64,000 bases of DNA, from the NCBI GenBank assembly GCA_018699955.1, contig JABISG010000075.1:62001-126000 (forward strand). Reading direction: 5' to 3'. Both the position numbers and the translations under genes were made by a program. Below are positions 24,334 to 32,131 of the stretch, in pieces (within the stretch, counting starts at the first letter, position 1; every line of letters begins with the position of its first letter). The notes beneath the pieces were generated by a model. That model saw only the letters and a list, made by a program, of their open reading frames with translations, did not search any database and was not told the DNA's origin. This DNA is from Planctomycetaceae bacterium (GTDB lineage Bacteria; Planctomycetota; Planctomycetia; Planctomycetales; Planctomycetaceae).

Positions 24334-25869
24334 ATGTCACGGAAGACAATGGTTAAAACAAATCCCTCCCAAAATCGTATATCGGTCGCGCTGCGGGCAG
24401 CGCGTCTCCTTCCACTCATCGCGCTCTGCCTGAGCCAGTTTGGCTGCAAGTCGATGCTGGACGTGTCGAATTTGAAAAACTTCGGCCGACAGAACGACGA
24501 GGAGAAGTACGCATCGGCGTACGGTGAAGAGGAAGAAGACTTGAGTCCGCTCGAACGCGTGATGCTAGCCGTCGGTCGCGGCCGCAAAGACGCGGCGCGT
24601 CGCAACTTCCGCCCGGCAGAAGGCATTGCCGAATTGGACAAGGCTGAAACGCTGTTCAACGACGGCGAATACAAGGCGGCCGAAAAACGTTTCGGTCAAA
24701 TCGCAAAGAAATACAAGGACAGCCAAATCGAAGAAGACGCGCTGTTCTTGCGGGCCGAAAGCCAATTCGAGCAGAAGCACTATCCGGCGGCACAAGACGG
24801 CTACGACACACTGTTCAATAAGTTTCCTTCGACACGATACATGCCCCAGGCAACTCAGCGGCTGTTCACAATTTCCCGCACATGGTTACGCTTCCCCGAA
24901 GTGGTCACCTCGGGCGACATTGAACAGGTCAACTTTGAAGACCCCAAGTCGAGCCCGCTGCCCAAGCCAGACAAGGATCAGAGTTTTCAACTGACGCGTG
25001 CCGTGCCTATTCTGCCAAATGCATTCGACCGCACGCGACCCGTCTTCGACACCGAAGGCCGCGCGCTGGAAGCACTGAAGTCGATCTGGCTGCACGACCC
25101 GACCGGTCCGTTAGCCGACGACGCCTTGATGCTCACCGCGAGCTATCACCTGCGAAAAGGCGACCATATGGAGGCCGCCCGCGTCTATACGATTTTGCGC
25201 CAAGAGTATCCCAAGAGCCAGCATCTGCAGAATGCGTTCGTGCTGGGTTCTCACGTGCGACTGATGTCGTATCAGGGCGACAAGTACGACGGTAAAGCAC
25301 TCGAAGAGGCGCGGCAGTTGAAGGAGAGCACGCTGAAGCTATTCCCCAACTCACAAGAACGCGGGCGTCTGAATAGCGACTTGGCAAAAATTGAAGAGGC
25401 GGAGGCGGCACGCGATTGGGAAATGGTTGTGTATTGGGGCAAGAAAGCCAAACCGCGTGCGGTTGCAGTTTATTGTCGACAAATCATCGACGAGCATCCC
25501 GATACCAGTTACGCAGATCGCGCCCGGGCGAAACTGGATGAATTGCGTGCCAAAAGCGCGAATCCCACCTCGTTTGGCCAACGCGTGATGGGATCGATAC
25601 CACGATTGCCCCGCCGTGACGCCGAAGAGGCGACGGTGCAAACGGCCCAAGCCGATGGCGACATCCCCATCATCGAAGATCGTCCCGACATTCCCATCAT
25701 CGCCGATCGACCAGATATTCCAATCATTACCGATCGCCCCGATGCGCCGAGGGAAACTCCGGGCTTCGGAAAGCGATTGCTGCAGCGGCTGCCCAGCGTG
25801 CCACGACTACTGCGGATTCCCGGTCGCGGCGACGATGACAGCGAGGATGATGAGGACTTTGAAGAGTGA
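24334..25869 (+). CDS. BamD-like TPR outer-membrane lipoprotein
   Basis: A 511-residue protein. A signal with the lipobox-like LSQFGC gives a lipoprotein; an ATG at 24349 with GGAAG upstream is an alternative start. TPR-type helices start near residue 90 (AEGIAELDKAETLFNDGEYK, AEKRFGQIAKKY, DALFLRAESQFEQKHYPAAQ) as in BamD/YfiO, continuing to about residue 400. It is about twice the size of BamD. Near residue 447 there are three tandem units of the DIPII-DRP type, then an acidic tail (DDSEDDEDFEE). A role in outer-membrane protein assembly is inferred from the fold and from the LptE-like gene 16 bases downstream. Confidence 0.72.
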   Translation: MSRKTMVKTNPSQNRISVALRAARLLPLIALCLSQFGCKSMLDVSNLKNFGRQNDEEKYASAYGEEEEDLSPLERVMLAVGRGRKDAARRNFRPAEGIAELDKAETLFNDGEYKAAEKRFGQIAKKYKDSQIEEDALFLRAESQFEQKHYPAAQDGYDTLFNKFPSTRYMPQATQRLFTISRTWLRFPEVVTSGDIEQVNFEDPKSSPLPKPDKDQSFQLTRAVPILPNAFDRTRPVFDTEGRALEALKSIWLHDPTGPLADDALMLTASYHLRKGDHMEAARVYTILRQEYPKSQHLQNAFVLGSHVRLMSYQGDKYDGKALEEARQLKESTLKLFPNSQERGRLNSDLAKIEEAEAARDWEMVVYWGKKAKPRAVAVYCRQIIDEHPDTSYADRARAKLDELRAKSANPTSFGQRVMGSIPRLPRRDAEEATVQTAQADGDIPIIEDRPDIPIIADRPDIPIITDRPDAPRETPGFGKRLLQRLPSVPRLLRIPGRGDDDSEDDEDFEE

Positions 25870-25885
25870 CCGCGAAAGGCTGCCC

Positions 25886-26422
25886 ATGACGTCAAATCGA
25901 AAGCGAATCGATGCTGCGAGTCGACTCGTGGCGGCTCTCTGTGTGATGTCGTTGACTGGCTGTGGATACAACTTGGGGTCGGTCTATCAGGCCGATGTGC
26001 GTTCGGTACACGTCCCAATTTTCACTTCCGACTCGTACCGCCGCGGTGTCGAGTTTCAATTGACCGATGCCGTCCAAAAGGAAATCCAAAAGCAAACGCA
26101 TTTCCGCCTAGCCAAAGAAGGCAACGCCGACAGCCGTTTGACCGGGCGGATTGTCCGCATCAAGAAACGTGTGTTGGGTGAGTCGGCGTTTGACGATCCA
26201 CGCGAACTGGAATTGGCCATCGCCGTTGAGGTCACCTGGGAAGACCTGCGGAACGGTGAGATTATCGCCCAACAGCGGGTACCCATCGAAAGCGAAGAAA
26301 TCCAACTGCTCTCCACCGGTAGCTTTGCACCGGAAGTCGGGCAATCGCTGGCAACCGCAGAGAAGCAGGTCATCGACCGCATCGCCCGGCAGGTTGTCGA
26401 GATGATGGAAATGCCCTGGTAG
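25886..26422 (+). CDS. lptE: LptE-like LPS assembly lipoprotein
   Basis: A 178-residue lipoprotein from ATG 25886 (AAAGG upstream). The lipobox is VMSLTGCGYNLG, and GYxLG right after the Cys is an LptE hallmark. VRSVHVPIFTSDSYRRGVEFQLTDAV, VTGRIV-type strands and a C-terminal IDRIARQVVEMME helix match the alpha/beta LptE/RlpB fold. LptE plugs the LptD barrel that inserts lipopolysaccharide in the outer membrane. Placed directly after the BamD-like gene, it indicates a conventional outer membrane in this organism. Confidence 0.8.
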   Translation: MTSNRKRIDAASRLVAALCVMSLTGCGYNLGSVYQADVRSVHVPIFTSDSYRRGVEFQLTDAVQKEIQKQTHFRLAKEGNADSRLTGRIVRIKKRVLGESAFDDPRELELAIAVEVTWEDLRNGEIIAQQRVPIESEEIQLLSTGSFAPEVGQSLATAEKQVIDRIARQVVEMMEMPW

Positions 26423-26440
26423 CTCTGGTGCGCCGTATCA

Positions 26441-26462
26441 GCTGAGATGCAACGCATCGCAG
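26441..26462 (+). repeat. REP-type hairpin A, copy 1
   Basis: Arms CTGAGATGC and GCATCGCAG pair (one mismatch) across AAC. It is repeated exactly at 27021-27043 on the other side of the RAYT gene, and a diverged inverted copy lies at 43798-43818. It sits 18 bases after the lptE stop. Confidence 0.85.
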
Positions 26463-26472
26463 ATGTAATGAC

Positions 26473-26496
26473 GCTACGACTCATTGAGTCGCAGCT
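26473..26496 (+). repeat. REP-type hairpin B, copy 1
   Basis: Arms CGACTCA and TGAGTCG extend to 10-11 bp with one mismatch around a single T. It recurs as a perfect palindrome at 27379-27399. Confidence 0.85.
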
Positions 26497-26530
26497 GTTC
26501 GCGCTTGTGCTGTGGAATCCGCGCGATACG

Positions 26531-27022
26531 ATGGCACACATGCCTGTGTACCTGCTTGCAGTTCACGCGTATCGCAGTTGGATGCCCGACCGTCCCGAGG
26601 GATATGTGAAGCGGGGTGACGGCATTCTTCCCGCCGACCCGGAACTGGCAGAGGTCTACAACGCGATTGCCAACGAACCGGCAGCCCGTTTTGGCGACGA
26701 GCAGCAGCAACTTCTCATCGACGAATCTCTCGCCACCAGCGCGAAGCAATCGCTCCGCTGTCACTTCGCCGCAACAGATCCAACTCACGTTCATTTGCTT
26801 CTGAGTTGGAAAACTGCGAAAACATCAGCGGCGGTCCGTAAATCGATCAAGACATCGCTGACTCGACGTCTGAATCTGGAATGCGAAAAACGCACGTGGT
26901 TCAGTCGTAGCGGCAGCCGCAAGCGAGTTGCAGGCGAAGATCATTTTAATAACCTTGTGCAGAGTTACCTCCCGTCACATCGCGGATGGAAATGGAGCGA
27001 AGCACGAGGTTACTTCAAGTAG
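26531..27022 (+). CDS. REP-associated tyrosine transposase-like (Y1/HUH) protein
   Basis: A 163-residue protein from ATG 26531 (26540 is also possible; the frame opens upstream through the REP hairpins and that part is unlikely to be translated). It shows MPVYLLAVHAYRSWMPDRPEG at the start, the HUH metal motif THVHLLLSW with His86 and His88, and a conserved C-terminal DHFNNLVQSYLPSHRGWKW in which Tyr146 is the likely nucleophile. This is the compact IS200-like/RAYT domain seen in planctomycetes. RAYTs nick and join single-stranded REP hairpins. The gene is bracketed by hairpins A and B on the left and A (overlapping its stop codon) on the right, as expected for a REP-RAYT unit. Confidence 0.8.
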   Translation: MAHMPVYLLAVHAYRSWMPDRPEGYVKRGDGILPADPELAEVYNAIANEPAARFGDEQQQLLIDESLATSAKQSLRCHFAATDPTHVHLLLSWKTAKTSAAVRKSIKTSLTRRLNLECEKRTWFSRSGSRKRVAGEDHFNNLVQSYLPSHRGWKWSEARGYFK

Positions 27023-27043
27023 CTGAGATGCAACGCATCGCAG
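27021..27043 (+). repeat. REP-type hairpin A, copy 2
   Basis: Identical to 26441-26462 over its 22 bases. It overlaps the TAG stop codon of the RAYT-like gene and precedes the ferredoxin-like gene. Confidence 0.85.
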
Positions 27044-27060
27044 AGTTAGGCGACACAACT

Positions 27061-27339
27061 ATGCGAAAGATTGTCAGCGTCAGCGTAGAAGACATTGTTT
27101 GTGCAAGTCACTGGGCCTGCACGATCCCCGATTCGCGAGTTTTCGTCGAAGCCGAGAATCACTTTCCCGTCATCACAGAAGATGCTACTTCCCATTTTGA
27201 TGACCGACGCAAAGAGATCATCGAGGCTGTACTTAGCTGTCCGACATCTGCACTCTCGCTAAAGTTTGAGGACGGTAAGGTCATCACTTCCGAGGATTGG
27301 GAGCAGGCTGGTGGAATTGAGAAATGGGTTCGGTACTGA
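27061..27339 (+). CDS. Small [3Fe-4S]-type ferredoxin-like protein
   Basis: A 92-residue protein from ATG 27061. Cys14 and Cys20 are in the C-x5-C spacing of single-cluster [3Fe-4S] ferredoxins (CASHWAC), followed by PDSRVF, the usual acidic-residue-VF segment, and the third cysteine in SCPTSAL (Cys60-Pro61). The last 20 residues form a short tail. Such ferredoxins pass electrons to cytochromes P450 or dehydrogenases. No redox partner gene is adjacent. The gene is enclosed between REP hairpin A and hairpin B, which may mean it moved with the unit or that hairpins inserted around it. Confidence 0.65.
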   Translation: MRKIVSVSVEDIVCASHWACTIPDSRVFVEAENHFPVITEDATSHFDDRRKEIIEAVLSCPTSALSLKFEDGKVITSEDWEQAGGIEKWVRY

Positions 27340-27378
27340 AGATGACGCATCGCTTGGTCGTTAACAAGAATAAACACT

Positions 27379-27399
27379 CTGCGACTCATTGAGTCGCAG
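27379..27399 (+). repeat. REP-type hairpin B, copy 2
   Basis: Perfect palindrome of CTGCGACTCA, one T and TGAGTCGCAG. It lies 17 bases upstream of the ATG of the next sulfatase and could affect its translation. Confidence 0.85.
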
Positions 27400-27415
27400 C
27401 TAGGGTAAATCAGAC

Positions 27416-28822
27416 ATGAACACTCCGCGCCCGAACATTCTCTGGTACTGCACCGACCAACAGCGGTTCGATACGATCGGCGCTCTCGGCAATCAATACG
27501 TGAAGACGCCGACGATTGACGCCCTGGTGGAGCAGGGAACTGCGTTCACTCACGCGTATTGTCAAAGCCCCATCTGCACGCCGAGCCGGTCGAGTTTTAT
27601 GACCGGCATGTATGCCAGTCGCGTGCATAATTGCCGTAACGGCAACGAATCATTCAACTATCACCCGCCGCTCATCTCGAAGCTCATCGCCGAGGCGGGC
27701 TACGATTGCGGTTTGATTGGCAAGTTTCATTTGCAGAGTTCGGGCCATCGCACCGAACCGCGACTCGACGACGGATTTCGTTTCTGGAAGTTCAGCCACG
27801 CACCGCGCGACGACTGGGCCGAAGGTCACGACTACGCCGACTGGGTGCGAACAAAAGGAGGCGACCTGAACGCGCTGCGCGAAGACGAAGACCGCGTCCC
27901 CGCTGAACTGCATCAAACGACGTGGGCCACCGAACGTGCGCTCGAGTTCATCGGCGATGATCGCGAAGGGCCGTGGATGTTGAACGTGAACGTCTACGAT
28001 CCGCATCCGCCATTTATCCCGCCGCGCGCCTATGCTGACCAGTTTGACGCCGCTGCGATGCCGGGTCCACATTTTCGGGAAAGCGATATCGCGCAACAAC
28101 AGGCGCTGCGGTTCATCGATTTTCAAACCGAGACGCAGGATCCGAGCGAGTTCGACGGCAAGAACGTGCAGGCGCTCTATTATGCCATGATCGCGTTAAT
28201 CGACGATCAGTTTGCCCGCATTCTCGACTTCCTCGATCAAACCGGGCAGCGCGATAACACGGCAATCATTTTCACCAGCGATCACGGCGAAACCCTGGGC
28301 GATCACGGTCTGCTGTTCAAAGGGTGCCGATTCTACGAAGGGCTGGTTCGTGTGCCGTTGATCCTCAGTTGGCCCGGCCAAATTCAGACCGGACTGAGAA
28401 GCGATGCGTTGGTGGAGTTGATCGACAAGTCGGCGACTCTATTGGAACTGGCCGGCGTGCCGGAACAGGAACACGTACAAGGGCGCAGTCTGCTACCGAT
28501 TGCGCGCGGCGAAGTCTCGCCCGATCATCACCGCGACTTCGTGCGGAGCGAATACTACGACGCGCTCGATGCACATTTTGTGGCGGGCGATGGCAACGGG
28601 ACGTTCGGCACCATGTACCGAAACCGACGTCACAAACTGTGCGTCTACCACGGACACGGTTTGGGAGAACTGTACGATCTCGAAGCCGACCCGTGGGAGT
28701 TCAACAACCTGTGGGATTCGCCCGAACATCAAACGCTCAAACTGGAATTGATGAACGCAAGTTACGACCAGTCGATGTTGCAAACCATCAACGTCGGCAC
28801 ACGAAGAATCGCGCCGATGTGA
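27416..28822 (+). CDS. Sulfatase without signal peptide
   Basis: A 468-residue S1-family sulfatase. NILWYCTDQQRFDTIG at residues 7-22 carries the first metal Asp; Cys54 lies in CTPSRSSFMTG, the formylglycine site. IGKFHLQ, FTSDHGETLGDHGLLFKG and the terminal LYDLEADPWEFNNLW are all present. No N-terminal hydrophobic segment is seen, in contrast to the sulfatase at 6742-8109, so it is probably cytoplasmic and acts on imported sulfated sugars. It heads a run of catabolic genes on the plus strand. A REP hairpin lies just ahead of its start codon. Confidence 0.9.
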   Translation: MNTPRPNILWYCTDQQRFDTIGALGNQYVKTPTIDALVEQGTAFTHAYCQSPICTPSRSSFMTGMYASRVHNCRNGNESFNYHPPLISKLIAEAGYDCGLIGKFHLQSSGHRTEPRLDDGFRFWKFSHAPRDDWAEGHDYADWVRTKGGDLNALREDEDRVPAELHQTTWATERALEFIGDDREGPWMLNVNVYDPHPPFIPPRAYADQFDAAAMPGPHFRESDIAQQQALRFIDFQTETQDPSEFDGKNVQALYYAMIALIDDQFARILDFLDQTGQRDNTAIIFTSDHGETLGDHGLLFKGCRFYEGLVRVPLILSWPGQIQTGLRSDALVELIDKSATLLELAGVPEQEHVQGRSLLPIARGEVSPDHHRDFVRSEYYDALDAHFVAGDGNGTFGTMYRNRRHKLCVYHGHGLGELYDLEADPWEFNNLWDSPEHQTLKLELMNASYDQSMLQTINVGTRRIAPM

Positions 28823-28956
28823 CGCACGAAACTGCTCGCGTTTCCGACCTCTTGGCGACGATGTCACTCCGCGCCAATCGAGAGTCACGTTTGTTCGCGC
28901 TCACCGGACCGTTTACCATGTGGTAACGTCTCGACTGTCCAAAGTTCGTTCATCGA

Positions 28957-30036
28957 TTGATTGGCATCATGATTTTCAAATCCAAGCTCCCGACAATTGT
29001 TGCCTGTTGTCTGTTTTCGATTGCCGGCGTTGGTCTGGTATCCAGTTCAGCACTCGCCGCCGACGGCTACTCAGAAAATCCGGGGACCGAGGGCAACGGC
29101 AACGTGACAATCGGTCCGGATTATAAGGTCGATCCCGACCTGACCGACCGGGGCAACCCCAAAGGCAAATCCTTCGAGTTCTCGATGCGACTGGCCGACA
29201 GCAAGATCTTCCGTGGCGATGATTCCACGCTGGATCTTCGAAAGCCGGTGCGGAAAGAACGAAAGATATTCGTCTACGTTCCCGCTGCTTACAAAGACGG
29301 CACCAAGGCGCCGATTCTGGTGATGCACGACGGGCCGAGTCGTTTAAATCTGGTGCGCCACGCTCTGGACAATCTGACGGTTTCCAAGGATCCGAATCGC
29401 AAGCTGCCGGCGTTTATTGCGATTGCCGTTCAAAATGGTGGCAACGACAGCTATGGCAGCCAACGCGGTCTGGAATACGACACGATGTCTGACCGGCTTG
29501 CCCGTTTTATTAACGATGAAGTCCTGCCGGCCGTGCTGAACGATGCCAAGATCAAAGCGGCCTACCCGAAAATCGCCTTCACCAAAAATCCTTGGGGTAA
29601 GGCAACAATGGGTTGCAGTTCGGGCGGCGCGGCGGCGCTCAGCATGGGCTGGTTTCGCCCCGATTTGTTTCGCCGGTTGATTACCTACTCCGGAACGTTC
29701 GTCGATCAACAGGACGATGACGCGGCGGAAGAAAAGAAGTACCCGCTGGGGGCATGGGAATACCATTCCAGCATGAAGCTGATCGAAAACAGCAAGAAGA
29801 AGCCTCTGCGAATTTTCACGCACGTCTCCGAATTCGACAACCGCTTCAAAGATGCGGAGAGCACCTATCACAACTGGGTGATGGCCAACGAGCGAACGGC
29901 GGCGGCCCTCAAAGCCCGCGGCTACGACTACCGCTACGTTTACAGTCGCGCGACGCGTCACTGCGACCGCAAAGTGTTCGATCAGACGCTGGCCGACACA
30001 CTGGTCTGGATGTGGCGTGGTTATCACGTCGAATAG
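28957..30036 (+). CDS. Secreted putative esterase (esterase D/enterochelin esterase-like)
   Basis: A 359-residue alpha/beta-hydrolase with an N-terminal signal (LPTIVACCLFSIAGVGLVSS, then SALA). ATG 28969 is an alternative start four codons in. Family features are VPAAYKDGTKAPILVMHDGPS, LPAFIAIAVQNGG, the nucleophile elbow GCSSGGAAAL near residue 218, LLITYSGTF-type strand, and a late His in RATRHCD. It probably cleaves acyl or feruloyl-type esters from polysaccharides in the periplasm. Upstream of a nucleoside hydrolase on the same strand and following a sulfatase, consistent with polymer breakdown. Confidence 0.82.
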   Translation: MIGIMIFKSKLPTIVACCLFSIAGVGLVSSSALAADGYSENPGTEGNGNVTIGPDYKVDPDLTDRGNPKGKSFEFSMRLADSKIFRGDDSTLDLRKPVRKERKIFVYVPAAYKDGTKAPILVMHDGPSRLNLVRHALDNLTVSKDPNRKLPAFIAIAVQNGGNDSYGSQRGLEYDTMSDRLARFINDEVLPAVLNDAKIKAAYPKIAFTKNPWGKATMGCSSGGAAALSMGWFRPDLFRRLITYSGTFVDQQDDDAAEEKKYPLGAWEYHSSMKLIENSKKKPLRIFTHVSEFDNRFKDAESTYHNWVMANERTAAALKARGYDYRYVYSRATRHCDRKVFDQTLADTLVWMWRGYHVE

Positions 30037-30078
30037 GCGGCCGCACAATGAAAACGTCTATCTGAGAGAGACATCGAG

Positions 30079-31080
30079 ATGAAATCAAAGATCGTATTTC
30101 GCGCCACATGGTTTGCCGTTCTCTGGGGATTTGTGGCGTCACCCGCCGGTTGGGCGGCGGACAAGGAACCGGTGAGACTGATCTTCGACACGGACCTGGA
30201 GTCGGACGTCGATGACGCGGGGACCGTTGCGTTGCTGCATGCCTTGGCCGATCGCGGCGAGGTGAAGTTGTTGGCGATGGGAGTTTCGGCGCGGCATCCT
30301 TTCAGCGGTCCGTGCCTGGATGCGATCAACACGTTCTACGGGCGTGGCGACATTCCAATCGGTGTACTCAAAGGCGATGGCGGAGGCAACAAGTCGAAGT
30401 ATGCCCAACGCGTGGCCGAAGAGTTTCCGCACGATCTCAAATCCAGCGCGGATGCCGAGGACGCGACCAAACTCTACCGCCGCGTGTTGGCGGCCCAACC
30501 GGATGGCAGCGTGGTGATGGTGAGTGTCGGATTCTTGACCAACCTGGCCAACTTATTGCAGAGTTCAGCCGATAAGCACAGTCGGTTATCGGGCAAGGAA
30601 CTGGTTCGGCGTAAGATTAAGGTTTGGGTCTGCATGGGCGGTGCGTTTCCCAAAGGGCGTGAGTGGAACGTCTTCCGCGATGCCAAGGCGTCCCAAATAG
30701 CGATCAACGGCTGGCCCACGCGAATCGTCTTCAGCGGTTATGAAATTGGTAAACGCGTCATGACGGGTGCTCGCCTGGCGAAACTTCCCAAGCCCCACCC
30801 CGTGCGCCGATCTTATGAACTGTACAACGGATTGAAGAACCGCGAGAGTTGGGATCAAACAGCGGCTTTGTATGCGGTACGGGGCGTCCGCGGCGAATTG
30901 GCTGATTTCTGGGACTTGAGCGAACCGGGCACGATGCGTGTACTGGAAGATGGATCGAACGATTGGCAGGCCCAGACGGATCGCAACCATGTCTACCTGA
31001 TCCAAAAACTACCGCCCGCCAAGGTTGCTGCTGCCATCGAAGACCTCATGCTTCACATTCCGCCCGCAGCGAAGCGATAA
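30079..31080 (+). CDS. Secreted nucleoside hydrolase-like protein (IUNH fold)
   Basis: A 333-residue protein with a signal peptide (WFAVLWGFVASPAGWAA). RLIFDTDLESDVDDAGTVAL at about residues 33-52 is the DTDxxxDxDD calcium site of inosine-uridine nucleoside hydrolases. IRVSVGFLTNLANLL-type (VMVSVGFLTNLANLL) and WDQTAALYAVRG match further family positions. These enzymes cleave the N-glycosidic bond of nucleosides to ribose and base. Export is unusual for nucleoside salvage enzymes but common in planctomycete paralogues. Lies 42 bases after the esterase gene, likely in one transcript. Confidence 0.82.
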   Translation: MKSKIVFRATWFAVLWGFVASPAGWAADKEPVRLIFDTDLESDVDDAGTVALLHALADRGEVKLLAMGVSARHPFSGPCLDAINTFYGRGDIPIGVLKGDGGGNKSKYAQRVAEEFPHDLKSSADAEDATKLYRRVLAAQPDGSVVMVSVGFLTNLANLLQSSADKHSRLSGKELVRRKIKVWVCMGGAFPKGREWNVFRDAKASQIAINGWPTRIVFSGYEIGKRVMTGARLAKLPKPHPVRRSYELYNGLKNRESWDQTAALYAVRGVRGELADFWDLSEPGTMRVLEDGSNDWQAQTDRNHVYLIQKLPPAKVAAAIEDLMLHIPPAAKR

Positions 31081-31221
31081 ATTGGCCCAGCCGGTCGCCC
31101 TTGCTGGACAGTCGCCAAGGGAAGCGCCTACGATAGCAGTTGTCCTGCCACCCACCAATTGTCCTACCGCACAGTCATCCCGCCGCCATTTGGAAATCTT
31201 AATCAGCAGAAGAACCCAACC

Positions 31222-32121
31222 ATGCCGCTTCAAGTCGATTGGCACGGAGTTTACCCGGCCGTTCCCACGCAGTTTCATGATGATTTCTCGCTCGATATTC
31301 CCGCGACCATGAAGCATGTGGAAGTGCTGCTGGAGAATGGTGTGCATGGAATCATCATGCTGGGGACGATTGGCGAGAACTGTTCGCTGACGCTGGACGA
31401 AAAAGTCGAGGTACTGAAGGCGACGGTGAAGTGTGTTGATGGAAGAGTTCCCGTCCTCAACGGCGTGGCCGAATTCACAACGCGTGGTGCGTGTGAAACG
31501 GCCCAGCAGGCCGAGCAGGCGGGAGTTGATGGGCTGATGGTGATGCCGGCGATGGTCTACAATTCGGACGGACGGGAAACCGTGCAGCATTTCCGGAGCG
31601 TGGCGGCGTCAACCAGCCTGCCGATTATGTGCTACAACAACCCGCCCGTGTACCGGGTGGACATCACTCCGGAAATGTTCCAGCAGATGGCCGACGTGGA
31701 GAACATTGTCTGCATTAAAGAGGCCTCCGGAGATGTGCGGCGGATCACCGATCTGTTCAATGCGCTGGGCGATCGCTACCTGATCTTTTCCGGGCTGGAC
31801 GACGTGGCGCTCGAGAGTATTCTACTCGGTTGCTGCGGTTGGGTCTCAGGTCTTGTCGATGCTTTCCCCCGCGAAAACCGTCTGCTGTGGGACGCGGCGA
31901 CATCGGGCGACTTTCAGAAGGCGCTGGAAGTGTACCGCTGGTACATGCCGTTGCTGCACCTTGATGCCCACCCCAAGTTGGTGCAGTACATCAAATTGGC
32001 CTGTGCCGAACTCGGTTACGGCACCGAAACCGTCCGTGCGCCGCGGCTGCCATTGGTGGGCGAAGAACGCGAACGGATTCTGAAAATCATCCGCGACAGC
32101 ATCGCCACGCGACCTGCATGA
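31222..32121 (+). CDS. Dihydrodipicolinate synthase (DapA/NAL) family lyase
   Basis: A 299-residue (beta/alpha)8 enzyme from ATG 31222. VYPAVPTQF at 10-18, the GTIGENCSLT loop at 48-57, Tyr138 in CYNNPPVYR and the Schiff-base Lys166 in VCIKEASGD identify the family of class I aldolases that act on pyruvate. GENCSLT in place of the GTTGE variant of DapA, and the neighbourhood of an ornithine-cyclodeaminase-like gene, suggest a catabolic 2-keto-3-deoxy-acid or hydroxyproline-type substrate rather than lysine synthesis. Convergent with that gene, ten bases apart. Confidence 0.85.
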   Translation: MPLQVDWHGVYPAVPTQFHDDFSLDIPATMKHVEVLLENGVHGIIMLGTIGENCSLTLDEKVEVLKATVKCVDGRVPVLNGVAEFTTRGACETAQQAEQAGVDGLMVMPAMVYNSDGRETVQHFRSVAASTSLPIMCYNNPPVYRVDITPEMFQQMADVENIVCIKEASGDVRRITDLFNALGDRYLIFSGLDDVALESILLGCCGWVSGLVDAFPRENRLLWDAATSGDFQKALEVYRWYMPLLHLDAHPKLVQYIKLACAELGYGTETVRAPRLPLVGEERERILKIIRDSIATRPA

Positions 32122-32131
32122 CCGCCGCGAC

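Noticed and set aside
25672..25742. Tandem short repeats that might suggest a CRISPR array
   Set aside because: They are in-frame coding repeats (DIPII-DRP units) of the BamD-like protein, with no spacers; no CRISPR array or cas gene was seen anywhere in the window.
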